Positions 11,501 to 25,039 of a stretch of DNA of 64,000 nucleotides are shown here, in pieces. The stretch spans positions 14,915,157-14,979,156 of the forward strand of contig NC_040018.1 of NCBI RefSeq assembly GCF_000972845.2, in the 5' to 3' direction. The notes beneath the pieces are model-generated. The model saw nothing but the letters and a program-made list of their open reading frames with translations, had not been told where the DNA came from and searched no databases. The translations under genes were made by a program, and so were the position numbers. Source of the DNA: Larimichthys crocea (Eukaryota > Chordata > Actinopteri > Sciaenidae). How positions within the stretch are numbered: the stretch's first letter is position 1; the number at the start of each line of letters is the position of its first letter.

Positions 11501-14500
11501 GACTCGATGAGAACTGTCTGGCTCAGTTGGGCAGCAGATTGCTCAGTGCCCAGGCTTTCAGACACTGTTTCCTACCCAACAACTCTGTCCTGATCTCAGC
11601 TTTGTGCGGAAAGGAGTCATCTGACTCACAGCAATCCTTGCCAGAGGGCAGTTGGGCTGCGGCGTACTGCTCCAAAATACAAAACGTCTCCAGTGTTAAC
11701 ACCACTGAAGAGACTTGTCAGTACAGGGAGTGGGCTGTGCATGATTTCACCAATACCACCCTCCTGGAGCTCTGTGGGCAGACACATGGATTGGGAGAGT
11801 ACATTTGTCTAAATGCCACACTCTACTATCAGCTGTTGAGATCAATACCCCAGCTCGCTGATTCCTGCGCTGATCTGCAGGCAGAACTGGAGGGCAGGAA
11901 ATGCTTCCTGCAGAGGTTTTTTGACATGCTTCCAGCACGGTATGAGTTTGACACATCACAGCTGTGTGTGGATCCGGCTCCTCTGCTGATGGAAGTTGTA
12001 CACAAGCTGAGTGTATGTGAGGTAGAGGGAGGGGAACGTGAAGGTTTTTTAGTGGTGCTGGGGTATGTGTTGCGAGTCCTGGACTTCATGGTGGGCCTCT
12101 CTTCGGGTCTGGACGAGGGAGAAAGAGAAGCGAGACAAGGTTTGGGTCAGGCCATCCTCCTCTCCAGTCTCCTTGACAGCACCTCCTGGGCTGCACTGCA
12201 GCCAGAAGCCTCCATGAGCATCCTTCACACTGTGGGAGTCTTCCTCCGCCGAGAGCAGAACGCCACTCTGAAAGAAGACCTGCTGAGCTGTTTCAGTGTA
12301 AGAAAGCTGATTGACACACTCACACACAAACACAAACACACACACACGGAACAAAGAGTGAATAACTTGTTTCTGCTGTTACATTAGCCCGTCTTGTGGG
12401 ACCTCATTCAGCGGGATGACAACTCATCTGCTCTCAGGGTTCTGCTGCAGGTACTGGCCTGTGCAGCTACATTCACGTCTAACCTTTCACAACAGATCAG
12501 CTCATTGAACTTTATATTGAGGTGAATCACTTTATCTCACCAGGAGTATCTCCAGATGCCAAGAGACAGCATTCGCACTCTTGTGATGTCTGCTGAAAAA
12601 GATGCTGTCAAGAGATTCCTCTCTCATATGCATCAAAGTTGGGACCAGCTACAAGTGGAAACAGGCCAGGTTTGTTCAACAAAACACTCAGTGGTCTATT
12701 AGTGACACTTTTCATTAAGCTGTAAATGTAAATGGACTTCTGGTCCCACCACTTAAAGCGCCTTTAAAACACTTGTCACATTCAGCCATTCACACACTGA
12801 TGGCAGAGGCTACCATGCAAAGTGCCAACTTCACACAGCACATCCTATCCAAAGCGTTCACAAACACACATATTACCAGACAACCCACTCTACCACCTGA
12901 GCAACAGCGGCCCAGGTTTTGTTGACTACAGTTTTGTTCTATTGCACTCTCTTTTGAATCTCTGTCATAGCCCATGCATAGTTAAAGAGGGCCAAATTGG
13001 ATACACATCAGTTTCTGTCCTGCTCTTTTGTTTTCTCTGTCAGGTCTCTCAAAAAGAGTTACAGGCAATGGAAACAATGACCGCTGCTTTCATCCATAAG
13101 TTTCCCCGAGTGACCCCAGAATTGTTTGTGGACCTGTCTCAGTTCATTCCCTTCATGTCTGTCTCTGACATCATGAGTTTCCCGGCCTCCCTGATAGTCA
13201 ACGACAGCGTGTGAGTCGCTAACTCACGAAACGATTGCATTTTGTTCACTGTATCTTACTGTGTGAGGATAATGGCTTCTGTGTTGCCCTTTAGGTTGAC
13301 AGCCATTCGTGACCACAGCTCAGGGATGAAGTCACTGCAGAAAAAGGCCTTTGTAAAAAGACTTTTGCAGTCGAGCGTGGTGGGTGATGTCCCTACGTGG
13401 CCACCGTATTTTCTCAGTTCCATCCTCCCACTTCTGCCTTACATCCCTGTCAGTCATTTTCAGCAACTGACATCACAGCAGGTTAGATATTATTTCAATG
13501 ATTTAAAAATCTTTGCATAACTGCTGTTATGCACAGTTATTACACAAAACACTCTCACCATCACAATCAGACACCAAACCACCACTTTCCACTAATTTGT
13601 CGCCCATCTTAAATGTAAAGTTTGTAATTTTTGTTTTATGTTTGTTTCAACTTTTTTTTTTTTTTTTTACTTTGTCTCCTTTAGCTCATTCCTCTGGTAG
13701 AGTTGCTAGGCAACGGCAGTCTGGATGGGGTAAGGGGGCGCCATGTTCTCCGCACGCTCTTCACCAAGAAGAAGAATCTGACCAGTGATAACATACTGAG
13801 GTGGGGCCTAGATATCTTCTGCTGTCTAACTTCACTTGGAAGTATTCACAGAGCTTCATTCCTGCACTCTGTGTTGCTTTGTGTTTGGCTATGGTATTAT
13901 ATTTAAACAGGTCCTAAAAAGTTGGATCATCTTACTTGACATAGGTCTACTGACATGACTCCTTATGGAGATTATTTTTTTTAAAGATTATGACTGATTG
14001 GCATCAATGAGTTAGGCATTGATGCATGTACCAGGTATGGAAAAATACACCAGTTTGCTCTCTCTTCTCATTTCCTGTCTCCCCCTGTTGTGTCTACTAT
14101 ACAATAAAGGCAAAAAAAACAAAACAAACCAAAACCCATATCTTATAAAGATAAGTGACCGATAATGTCTTTGTGCAGGTTAGGAGTCCTTGCGTGTTAC
14201 CTGGATCCAGTGGACCTTGGTTCATATCTTCAGGACCCAGCTGTGTCTTCGACTCTGTGGCAGCTGCTGGCTCAGTGCATGTCCAAAGGGTTCATAAGTG
14301 ACAGCGGCAGGGTATGCAACACCTCAGCAACAACCCTCAGTTATATTTTATTTGTGTTGTTGCACACAGAGTAACTCTGTTGTACTGTGTTTTTCATGGA
14401 CAGCTGTCCTCTTGGTTGATACCGGCTGTTCAGAACCTGAATGTCAGCAGCATGGCTCCACCAGAGCTGTCAGCACTCACTGGTTTGTTACCTCAGCTAG

Positions 14501-17500
14501 GAGCTTCCTTCCTGCTGTCACTCCCCTCACAACAACTCCTGGAAATCCTCTCGCAGCCAGGATTACACAGATATTCCCCAGCACAGGTTGGCAGGGAATT
14601 TGTTTCACATGTGACTTCTTGTCATTCTTGTTAAATGTTCTCCACCATTTTGTACGTTTTAGTAAACTTTTCTGGTCTTCTCGCTGCCATTGGTTTCAAG
14701 TTTGATCATGAATGTTTTCTCAAAGATGGAACTATGATGAATCCTCACCTTGAGTCTTATAAAGGCTGCAGGCATTTTTGTCAAAGCTCTACATTTAATT
14801 CGCTACCAATTTTCTCCAGAAACGAAGAGGATAAACATTTATTAAATATGTGACCTTTACTCAAAATACAGAACTGTCTTAAAATGCAAACACTTGTTCA
14901 TTTTTTAACATTTTCCTCAGGCTTTTCAAATGTTATCCAAGATATCAAAGGACACCACTGTAAGTAGACATGTTCAAAATATTTTTGCTGAATTTTAGCC
15001 AGATGCACTTTCACCACCGTGTTTCTCTCTCCCTGCCAGCTCACCATGGAAAAACTGTGCAGACTGAAGCCGTTACACTCTGGTCTCTCCCCTGCTGTGC
15101 TCGGAGACCTCCAGTGGTCTGAGATCAGTAAAGCTGCCCACTGCCAGTGCTGGAGAACGCTGCTAATTGAGCTTAAGCCTGGCCACAGAGCCATATTATA
15201 CAATGCAGTGCAGGAGGTGACAGTGCTATTATCTGTCTTCAGTACATCACATATATCTTTTCTCTTATCTTTTATTCCCCCTTTACAATTTGCTGTGAGC
15301 TGTTGTCACATGTTGAGTAGATTGACGCAGTTAGATGGAGGTGGATAGGTTTTGACAGTTGATACGACTCAGCATCACCTTTCTGTTTAATCTTATCCTA
15401 GTGCATGAAGCCTAAAACTTGTTGGAAAATATCCCATTAAAACAAAACCAAAAACCTTGTAGCCCGAGTAACGGTAATCGAGCTAATCTGGCACTAGGGT
15501 TTCCAGAAAGTGTTCATTTGATCCACACTTGTGAAGCCTGCCTTGTGTTTTCTAAATAGCCTTTAATGGTTTACATTTACAGTTTTCTTTTTTGTTGTTG
15601 TTGCATGTCAACAGGCTCTACACAGAGAAAACATCACTCAGCAGGTAAACTGTCTGTTACCATTTGTTCCTCTGAGGAAGCTGACAGAAACATTAAATGG
15701 AACAGCAATCCTGAGAGATGTCAGCCTGTACAGAGACATACTGTGGTCGCCACAGCAGGTGCACATTTTACTTCCATCTCTCTTTGTGTGCTTTCTAAAG
15801 CTGCATTGATACGACAACAATAGGTTGAAAGTTCTCTGAGTAAAATGTTACGAGCTACAGTTTTGGGTCCCATTAATCTGCAACTCATTGGCTATGCTTC
15901 AGACGAGCCTTTCAGGATATTAATACTCCATACGCATCAGCCGCCATCAAGCTAATTAGTTTGGATGTAGTACAATGGTGTAGAGGAGTGTAGCATAAAT
16001 TAATAATGGCTACCTTAAAGGGATTTTGTCACAGCCAAGAGTGTATTTCACCCCCTGTTCTCGGCCTAACAAGACCCGAGTCAAATCAATAAAGAATGCC
16101 CTTTTCAGTTAGTAGCTGCAGTGAATTATTTTATGACACTGAATATTATATTTAAAATATTATATTGAAATAACCCTAAAGTTAAATATTAAAGTTACCT
16201 CTGTTATTTGTGTGATTAATAGTTTATAAAATTCCCTTTATTGCCAGTTTGAGGAATATTTTATGAGATTCTGATATAATTCATCTAAATTTCCATCCAT
16301 GTGTCTATAAAATTTGATAGGAAATGAAATATCAAAACACCCACTCAAAGACCTCAAAGCAATCATGCAGTGTAAACAACTTTTTTGCATCAGACAAACG
16401 GTAAAATAAAAAGTTGATACCAGTGTTCGGGAAGGCTTTAGTTCATGGAGCTTTGTGTACTTTTTGCTTCATGGCCAGCCAAAGGTTTCAGCTGTTTTCA
16501 GGACAGTATGAAAATCAACTTACAATAAACTTACATCATTTGTAGTAAAGGGGCTAAACAATGCAAAACAATATTTTATAGTAACTATAAGTTAATTTAG
16601 CCCCTTTGATTAAAATGTTATTTGTGTAACACCTTTTTTTTTTGTTGTCTGGACAGGCTCAGTTTTTGTTCAAACAGATCCACCAATTAAAGAATATTAC
16701 CAGCAAGATGGTGAGGTAAGTTGGAATAAGAACTTTATTTATTAATTCTTTTTTTAGTAAGCTCTCAATTTGGAATTCTTTCACACACATACACACACAC
16801 CAAGGGCTTATAGATGCAAATATGGAGCGTTGTTGGAGTGATGGGCAACCATGTAGTGTCACTCTGGGGGCAGTTAGGGGTTCAGTGCCTTGCTCAAGCG
16901 CATCTCAGCAGAGCCCAGGAGGAGAACTGGCACCTCTCCAGCTACCAGTCCACGTTCTGTGCTGTGGTCCATACTGGATTTGAACAGGCGACCCTCCAGT
17001 TCCCGAGCTAAATCCCTCCAGACTAAGCTACTGCCGCCCAAGTTAAAAGTATTGCACCAGAACATTCTGGTCTATAATTTTAATCTTTAACACATTTTAC
17101 TTGCAAATTGCATTAAAGTCTAAAAACAAGTCATTTTCAGGTCAGACAGGTCGGGTCAATAAACAATTTCAACAATGATCTTTCTTTTTCTTGTAGGTAT
17201 TTGGGTCACATTGCCAGTGGAATGAGTTGTGACTTATTGAGGCTTTGGAGCAATGATACCGATTTTGCAGCGCTGCTTCAGTTTGTTAGTGAACTGCCTG
17301 GAGGCACAAGACCTGCTCTGGTGAGCAACAAATACTTCAGCACTCCTCAAACTCTTATTTACACTGTCTGGTACCAAAGTCATTAGTTTGCTGTTGTTAT
17401 CGTGGCATAATAAATTAAAAATCATGTTTAATTCTAACAAGTTCAGATGTGTTTTGGCTGTGTTACCAGCGGAAATGTATCGTGGACGAACTGAGGAACC

Positions 17501-18150
17501 ACCCTGATTTTAACCTCAGTGCTTTGAGTTCTGGGTTTGCTGCAACATTACCGTAAGCATCTTCTGATTGAACATGTATTTTACTCTTTACATAAAAATA
17601 TGCAACAGTTTATCCAAAGACGACTACATTTACACCTCTTCTCCTTTTCCAGCGTGACGATGATAGAGAACCTCTCTAACGTGTCCTTCAGAGCCATTCT
17701 GGACCACATTCAAGCACACTTTGCTGATTTCCTCAGACTGCCACATTACAAGCAGACCAATTTAGCAGAGAAAGCTGTAACTGAGCTGGTAAAACACCAA
17801 CATGAGCTATACAAATACTGCATTTACTGCATATCCTGACATCATGTGCAGGAGCTGACACTTTGCTATAATATTTAGTTAGAAAAGTGGGATCAGAAAC
17901 CAGTTGCTGCCTGTCATTTATAAACATCATAAAGTTAAAATAGAAATCCTAAATCAATCCCCGGATAATTAAAATGATAAACCAGCACATGAGAGCAAAC
18001 TGGAACTCAGACATGCTATTTCTGGTTAAATTAAATCAGGGCTTGTGTCAGTGATAGTGAGTCATGTATTTGATTTGTATTAACACATTTATGGGGCACA
18101 AGGAGGAAACTACATCTGTAGATTCAGGCTTCTCAAGCAACCACGCATGC

Positions 18151-18235
<85 letters not shown>

Positions 18236-21200
18236 GAGAAACAGCTGGAGATAGAAATACAGTACATAGCCTACCTTATCCTCTCAACAGCTTTTCACCC
18301 AAGTGAAGTCCTATCAGTGTAAAATCCATGTAATCCAGTCTCACTTACTGTACATGGTGCTCTGCAGGGCTCTCAGGCTGAGGGGGACATTGATGGCACC
18401 ACTATGGACGTCCTGGGGCCTCTGCTGCCTTTTTTGGACCGGGACAGTTTGGCTCTGGTGGACAGAGGAGCTCTGGCTCTGCGGCTCGAGGAGATGAGAA
18501 GTTTCTGTCTTCCTAAAGATGCTCTGAAAGATATTAGTGCCTTGCTTACTCAGAAAGACCTGCTCGGGTAAAGGAACTCATCTGCTAAGGAAAAACACGT
18601 CCTACCATGTCCTAGTTATGATATCTAATCAATAATATGTTGAGAGATTCATTCATACATTTGTTTAAATCATTTCTTTTTTGGCAAAACATGGCTGGAA
18701 ATTTACAGAAGCATTTTACAATTATTTTGACTGATTATTTAACTAAATAAATTTGCATGTCATGGTTATGACAACCATAACTTCAGAGTTAATTGAGATT
18801 TACTTGAAGTTACAATTTAATATCAAGAAATCCAATGCACGGGCAAAATCCAATTGCTAACATGCATGTTTACATGCATGTTAGCAATTTGTTTTGTAGG
18901 CATTAATATCGACCTAATAATGGTGCTAGTGGAAAACCTAAAGGGATACTAAAGTTATTATAGTTCATCTTGAGGGGGACATGAATGTTTGTGCCAAATC
19001 TTGTGGTGATCCACCAAAAAGCTGAGATATTTTTCTGACAGCTGATAGAGACAGTGCATGTAGCATGCACAATGATTTATGGGCAAAATATCATCACTGG
19101 TGCATTTTTAACAAATAGGACGATTTGTCTAATAATCTGTTGGATTCATGTTCATGTAGTTAATAATAGTTGTTGAGATATTTCAGTCTCAACTGAAGTG
19201 GTGGACTGACTGACAAGCAGACAGACATTGCCATCTCTAGAGCCATCCAACTATAGTATGGTTAGAAATTCATATATAAATGAATATGTAGTACACAGAC
19301 TTATAATGACTTGTTAGTTCTTGAAAACATAACACCTGTAACACCCATCTGTTAGTGTAAGGTAGTAGGACAAAAGTAATAGAGTATAATCATTTGTATG
19401 CAGCCTAAAATACATAATAATGTTTGGCTGGATTGTGATAGCACTGTGCTTGCAGACATGGATTACATAAAACAGGAGTAATGAGAAAACATGTGTCCTT
19501 CTTTGCCAGGGAACCATCCAAATGGCAAGTTGGGGATGTCGAACATTTGGGTAGGCTGGTGTTTTCTCTCTCAAAAAAGCAGATTAACTCCATCCCACTG
19601 GTAAGCACCCAAAAGCATCAACCCATGCAAATAATTCATTTCACTGCACAGAAATTGGCCAGACATATCCTATCAAGCATAAATATATAAAATGTATTTC
19701 TCCTGTGCAGATGGTGTTGAATAAAGACACAGTGGAGCAGGTCCTGGTGGGTCAAAGTCGCTGGGAGGACAGTGCAGTGGGTGGAGTCTGTGTTACAAAG
19801 TGTATGGACCAGCATCGTCTGAGACAGCAGACTCAGAGTCTCCTTCGAGGGATTGTTAGAGCACGGAGCAGGAGGGCAAAAGGTTCAATTTCAGGAAATA
19901 TTTCCTGAAACTTTTAGTGCTAATCTTGTAGTGTGTCTAATACGGAATTTCACCTTCAGGAAGAATAGCTCTGTAATCTGTCAGTGACTGCCAGTAGGAA
20001 TTTGAAAAGTTTCTATCTCTAAGTTTTTATTTGAATTCACCCGTGTTTCTTTGAGCAGTGCCGGTTCCAACCTGTGCAGACATCAGAGGGACATTTCCTT
20101 CAGCGTGGACACCCACTCAGCTCAGTCGTATGTCGCAGGATGAGCTCAAACAGTGTATAGAAGTTTTTGCTCAGGATGCTTCAATGAGCTCTGAGCAGCG
20201 CCGAACATTGTGGGTGAAACTCAGGCAGGTCAGTAAAACACCACAGGAAGTTTAGTCTCATATAATCCCTTTTTTTTCCCAAATGTGTTATTCCTACAAT
20301 CAGCCACATTATTTGTCTCCTTACCAGTAAGAATACAATATGAATCATATACGGACATTATTAGTCAGTATCAATGTATCATCCCTTCAGATGTCTTCAA
20401 AGTCTTCTGACTTGTGCTGCAGCAGTGCTGTCTCCTTCTCAGTTGAGATTGTATCAAACATCAAAACACAATTCTTCTTCTAGTGCTGTCTGAAAATTCC
20501 TGTTTTTTATAGCTGTGAGATGTAAGTTTGAAGATAAGAAGTAAGAACAATGAGCAGGAAGTCGCATCTCCAACCCGGAGAGACAAAGACGTCTGAATAA
20601 AACATGAGAAGTCTTTTAATATCTGTTATAATATGTGGTTGAAGCATGTTCTGGTTCTTCATTGAATTCAGTACTTCAGTCCAGTGAGAGAGCTGAGGGG
20701 AGATCAAGTGCTGGCTCTAGGCTCAGTGGTGACTGAGATGGGAGAAAGGGAACTTCAGGACACCAATCTCACTGATGTGGGTGTGTTGGCACATCTGGGG
20801 ACACTGACGGACTGGAGCCCTAAAAAGGTGAACTTCAAATAAAACTTTAAATAAATGAAAGGATCTCATCCTGGAAGACATGTCCATGTATTTAATATTT
20901 CTATTTGTTTTTCAGATGAGAGTTGTGATTTCTAGCGTGATGCGGAAACGCAAACTGAAAGTGGAACAGTTAGCAGCCGTAGATCTGGCAACATTTGGCC
21001 ATCTGATCTGTGGTCTGTATCCCTCAGAGATTAAAAGACTAAGTCCCTACAACCTCAGGTCAGTCACATACCTCGAGTGTATCTATCCAACTTCCTCAAA
21101 CACTTACTGACAGTTGTGAAAGTTATAAATCACATTCAGCACTTTAATAAGTGAATTTCCAAAGTAACATGAGAGAACCAACAAAGTTGCAGACACTGCA

Positions 21201-22655
21201 AAATGATCCAATAGGCCTACATTAGATAAATGGCATCAAAACAAAGAAGAACATATAAACAGTCCAAAGGGGTTAACAAACAAATTAGCATACAAGCTTG
21301 TAAGTACATTGTGCACCTACATAGCAGTAATTAGTGACAGTAAACATAGCAATAGAACAATTAGTTTCTTCTGGTTTTAGACTAACAGGAGGCTGGTGCA
21401 CATTTCTCAGCAGTACAAACCTCTTTTGCATATTTTGCATATCCTCAGAGGAGGGTTAAGTCCTGAATGTGTTCTCTCGAACTGCAGCATGGCTGTCCTG
21501 TTTCTGCGGGAGGCGTCCCTGCCTTGTACGGAACAACAGACTGAGGCGTTGACAAACCGTTTGTCCCGACCTGAGGCCTTTGGTCCAGTCAGCACATGGG
21601 GACCAGAAGTTTTTACTGAAATTGGGACATTGGCAGGTACAGTAGAACATAATATCCCTGGGGGTATGCCTTTTTTTTGTGATCAAATGTTTTTGATGTT
21701 TTTTTTTTTCCAAGAGGGAGGTGGAAATGACAGCTCTTGGATGGATAGGTACAATTAAAAATATCCCCAAGGGTATAAAAGTTTAGGAAAACTTTCCTGT
21801 GATTTGATACAAGAAACATTAATTATCTGACTACAGTGTTTGTGTCTTTGTCCAGTGGGCCTGGAGGACATGGTGCTGTCAGCTCTGGTACAAGAACAAA
21901 TGGAAGGAATCACCCCTGAAGCCATTGCTCTTATGGCACCAAGAAAGCTGGCAGTGAGTGTCACCCATGAGTTCAGGGTCATTTATTCAGGCTAATCTAC
22001 AGAACAATGTTTAGCTTTAGTCTTGCTGGCACTGAGGTTTATGCTCTCAAACAAATTGTGAACTCATACATAATCAGAAACAGCTGCAGTTTATGTATGT
22101 ATGGTGTATAATTTGATTTAGCAAAAAAGGATATGGACATAATAATCTTTATATTGTATGTGTTGAACATTTAGATATATTTATAGGCTGTGCCGTGCTT
22201 TTTAACTGGAAACTCAGCATATATTTGTTATAATTTTTCGGGAGAAAATAAATGTGTCCCGTAGGAGTGAGTTAGTATTTGTGTTGGGCTCGTGTCTGAC
22301 AGGTGGTGTTCAGTGCCGTCCAGTTGTCGTGGCTGAGCGCGGAGCAGGCGTGGGCTGTCACTGACGAGCAGTGGGCAGAGCTGGACACCGGGCAGAGACG
22401 TGCTGTTGGACTGGCTCGTTATGAGGGAGACGTCTTGCTGGAACTGAGAGGTGTGCGTGTGATTAATATCTAATTTTAAAAACCTCCTACGTAATGAGTA
22501 TGTTATAGTTATTTATTTAACTGAATATGCTGTGATGATAAATGCTCTGTTTGTCTACTTTCACAGGGAGAAACTCGGCTCCAGAAGCCCTGAACACAGG
22601 CAGCTTCACTGTACGCTTGCTGGCTCTGTGCCTCTTGTTATGGCAACTATTTTAA
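8538..22655 (+). CDS. strc: Stereocilin (complete, 29 coding exons)
   Basis: Exons: 8538-8637, 8759-9889, 10593-10617, 10709-11252, 11410-12297, 12388-12450, 12544-12669, 13044-13210, 13295-13481, 13685-13800, 14179-14311, 14404-14586, 14921-14959, 15040-15216, 15615-15758, 16657-16715, 17197-17320, 17470-17552, 17653-17788, 18368-18567, 19510-19600, 19711-19882, 20059-20228, 20672-20827, 20916-21058, 21488-21636, 21856-21953, 22303-22450, 22567-22655. All are GT-AG and in frame: 1946 residues against about 1775 in human, with the same exon number. The order is: signal peptide (core about residues 15-27); a poorly conserved N-terminal region; a Cys-rich, multiply N-glycosylatable region (about 470-720, e.g. 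NHTS, NTTE, NATL); a long helical-repeat region with family-like stretches (GDLRQLILWGIRHN, WQVGDVEHLGRLVFSLS); and a hydrophobic C-terminus fitting a GPI signal. In mammals stereocilin joins stereocilia by top connectors and anchors them to the tectorial membrane. ATGs at 8538 and 8544 are both in frame. Confidence 0.93.
12721..12914 (+). repeat. Dispersed fish repeat ('cattcacacactgatggcagaggc' family)
   Basis: Lies in strc intron 7. It carries 'cactta aagcgc', 'cattcacacactgatgg', 'taccatgcaaagtgcc' and ends 'cacctgagcaacagcggccca', a pattern I recognise from many fish genomes. 62579-62707 is a second, 5'-truncated copy sharing the taccatgcaa word. The transposon class is not certain. Confidence 0.65.
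14050..14125 (+). mobile_element. 5'-truncated SINE tail
   Basis: Within strc intron 10. The segment 'ctcatttcctgtctccccc ... acaataaaggcaaaaaa' is the 3' body and A-rich tail of the same tRNA-derived SINE type found at 37733-37868 and 41605-41815. The tRNA-like head is missing. Confidence 0.6.
16806..17041 (+). repeat. Dispersed fish repeat ('gtgccttgctcaag' type)
   Basis: Fills much of strc intron 16. It includes 'ggttcagtgccttgctcaag' and ends 'aagctactgccgccca'. It shares the 'gtgccttgctcaag' word with 55945-56100. It is related in style to the 12721-12914 copy but not clearly the same subfamily. Confidence 0.55.
18150..18232. repeat. Compound (CA)n-(TA)n microsatellite
   Basis: About 50 bases of CA repeat with one interruption, followed by about 27 bases of AT/TA repeat, in strc intron 19. 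Confidence 0.95.
18852..18889. repeat. Perfect 18-bp inverted repeat
   Basis: Arms 18852-18869 (aattgctaacatgcatgt) and 18872-18889 are exact reverse complements with only two bases between them. It lies in strc intron 20, at the left part of a dispersed fish repeat. Confidence 0.85.
18900..19256 (+). repeat. Dispersed fish repeat in strc intron 20
   Basis: Contains 'aatggtgctagtgg', 'catgaatgtttgtgccaaat', 'tagttgttgagatatttcag' and 'cagacattgccatctctagagcc', in the order seen in a very common fish interspersed repeat with this 3' tail. No open frame is present. I cannot assign the element class safely. Confidence 0.6.
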
Positions 22656-22716
22656 AATGCTGGAACCAATTTAATTGTCCCTTGACCTCCCTTGGTAACA
22701 TAATATTTGTACTTCA

Positions 22717-22722
22717 AATAAA
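22717..22722 (+). terminator. strc polyadenylation signal
   Basis: A canonical AATAAA hexamer 62 bases after the strc stop codon, followed by T/GT-rich sequence. It is the first such signal downstream. Confidence 0.65.
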
Positions 22723-23744
22723 TATTTTTGTTCTGTTTCCCTCTGTGTATTGGTCCTTTAATTTACAGTGCTCGGCTGCACACGTTTCACTTTTATGCGA
22801 GCTATAAGCTCGACAAAATGTGAATAGGTGTGTGTAGTTGTAGTATGTATAATATTATTTTGGTAGAACAATTGGAGGAAGCAATGCAATAATTAATGTT
22901 TATTAGACAGAAGAAAGGGCTTTCCAAACTTTACAGGATGTGTAATCAAGCAAAAAACTTGAAATGATATTTTTCTGAACTAAATACAATTTAAATATCT
23001 TGAATCCTCTCCCATAAACTGCAGACTCTGCGGTCTATAAAAGACCTTTGAAATCTTTCCCTCATTTATTTATAGCTTCTGTTGACTCAGTAACCTGCCT
23101 ACCATTGGGCCCTGGGACCTCCATGGGAAACTTCTGCCTTCTACCAGGACCTAGTTTGTTAATTTTATTTTGGAAATGCTGCAGATTTGATGTATGAATG
23201 CTTTCAAAGTGCATCACCTGCCCTCTATGTACAACTTTTTATACACTATACATTTTATATGAATATAAACTGACATTATTAAAGAAATACTATAATCTGA
23301 CAATATTTAAGAGTATAATACTGGAATAACATGTATGATAAATATGTGTTTTCTATTTGTCTGGATAAGTCGTGTAATAGTAAGGGGTAAAATGCGAATG
23401 CTACAGTGCTGTATCTGTAAGTCTGTAAGTCATTGATCCGTCCTGATGCTCCTGTATGCAGATCATTTTCATTTCTTGAGTTTGGCACTTTGTTCCACAG
23501 TACAGTCAGTTTGAGGCACCACACACACAGAGCTCCAGGTTCATCACCTTGTCAAAACTGCACATTTGTTAAAGATCTTAATTAACTATAGTACAATGTC
23601 AATGAAGCTGGTTGCATATGAAGTCATTTTGTGGTTCTGCATGAAAGTGTAAGAAAATTAACTACATGAAAACTAAGTTAGAATAATAGTTTAATCATTT
23701 TAGCAGCTATGACTTATGACTTTCAAAACATCTTATGCTCTTAT

Positions 23745-23800
23745 TAGATAGATCCAGTAGAGACATGACAGGAAATGAGGTGAAAGAGAACACAACAAAC
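23745..23800 (-). mobile_element. SINE tail fragment
   Basis: The reverse complement reads 'ctcatttcctgtcatgtctctactgg...ctaataag', which matches the body and tail of the tRNA-derived SINEs elsewhere in the window. The head is not found. Confidence 0.45.
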
Positions 23801-24269
23801 TGCCTCCCCGACACCGCTGTGAGCTGGGATGTATGAATATATACATGACAATTTTATTTATTGTGTACTGGCTGTGAAAATAAATCTCCTTTGGGATAAT
23901 CAATCTGAGTACAATGCAGCGCACGTGGTGCATATTTCTAATTAAAGTTGGCTTTGATCGTAAAATCATCACAAGCTGTCGGACATGCAGAAAACCTGGG
24001 AGCAGATTGTTTCAGCAGGACTAAGAGTAGACTAACTGGTTGGTCTAGGGGAAATAATGAAGCTTCCATGCGTAGATTCACACTGTGTTCAGTGAAAGCT
24101 CGGAGCTTGCGTACATGTTACACAGTGGGCAGGAGGAATGTCTAGAGGTCAATAGGTCGCCAAAACCAAAGGCCCTGTGGCCTCATAAAGGTTAATCTCC
24201 CCCTAAGAAAGTAGTAATAACAACATATTTTCATGCTCTGTAGTTACACTGTCCATCTATGAAGTGTTT

Positions 24270-24355
24270 TTAGTTTATTAAAAAAAAAAAATTATATATA
24301 TGTAATATTATATATATTATAAATATATATAATTATATAATTATATATATTCTGA
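24270..24355. repeat. AT-rich palindromic tract
   Basis: A run of A bases followed by about 75 bases of nearly pure A/T with repeated tatata and ataatta units that can fold back on themselves. Confidence 0.8.
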
Positions 24356-24419
24356 CTAGGTACACATGTTTTTTTGGGTTTTTGTATTTTAATTGTATTT
24401 TCATTTGACTGTATTTATC

Positions 24420-24536
24420 TATCTTTGTACCTGTTATGTTTTTGCTTCTATGGCTTTGTTGTAAAGCACTTTGGGTACCATCTGGCTATTGTAAAGGGCT
24501 ATACAAATAAACTTGATTTGATTTGATTTGATTTGA
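24420..24536 (+). mobile_element. L2-type LINE 3' end with (TTGAT)n tail
   Basis: The 'gtaaagcactttggg ... attgtaaagggctatacaaataaa' segment followed by tandem 'cttgatttgatttgattt' units is the usual 3' end of fish L2/Maui-like LINEs. Only the 3' tail is present, consistent with 5'-truncated reverse transcription. Confidence 0.75.
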
Positions 24537-25039
24537 TATGTATACCATCTGGGAATAAACATTGTGTTTGTCAGCTATCAAAAAACAGCCGCACTACCTT
24601 CTATTATCTCAACAACTAATTTTTTTATTTATTTTATTTTGTTTATTTTTTATGTATGTAATGGTTTAGTTATATAATTATTGGGTGGGAAGGGTCAAGG
24701 GTTAATTGTGGTTCTTAGAAGCCGTTCTGGCTCAGTTTAAGCTCACTGTTGTTATCATCACACATTTTCTACCTCTGGGATTTTTTGTATATAGAGTGTA
24801 TGTGTGAATTATTTGTGTATGTGAACGAAAAAACTAATAAAAACAAACAAACAAAACAAAACAAAAAACAGCCGCAGTATCAGGATGAATGTGCAGTACC
24901 GCGTGTGACCAGCAGGTGGGGGTGTCGCCGCGCTGCTGGCTGCTAAGTAGGTGTTGCTGTAACGTCTCCACTTTGTCCACGGCCGTGACGTATTTCCTGG
25001 GGCTTGCACGGACCACTCAGCGCTACACCGGAGGGGGAT

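Larger units (their letters stand above)
22656..24880. other. strc 3' flank and strc-furin intergenic region
   Basis: A polyadenylation signal AATAAA lies at 22717-22722, about 60 bases after the strc stop, so the 3' UTR is probably short. The rest is AT-rich and without recognised genes. It holds a SINE tail (23745-23800), an AT-palindromic tract (24270-24355) and an L2-type tail (24420-24536). Confidence 0.7.
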
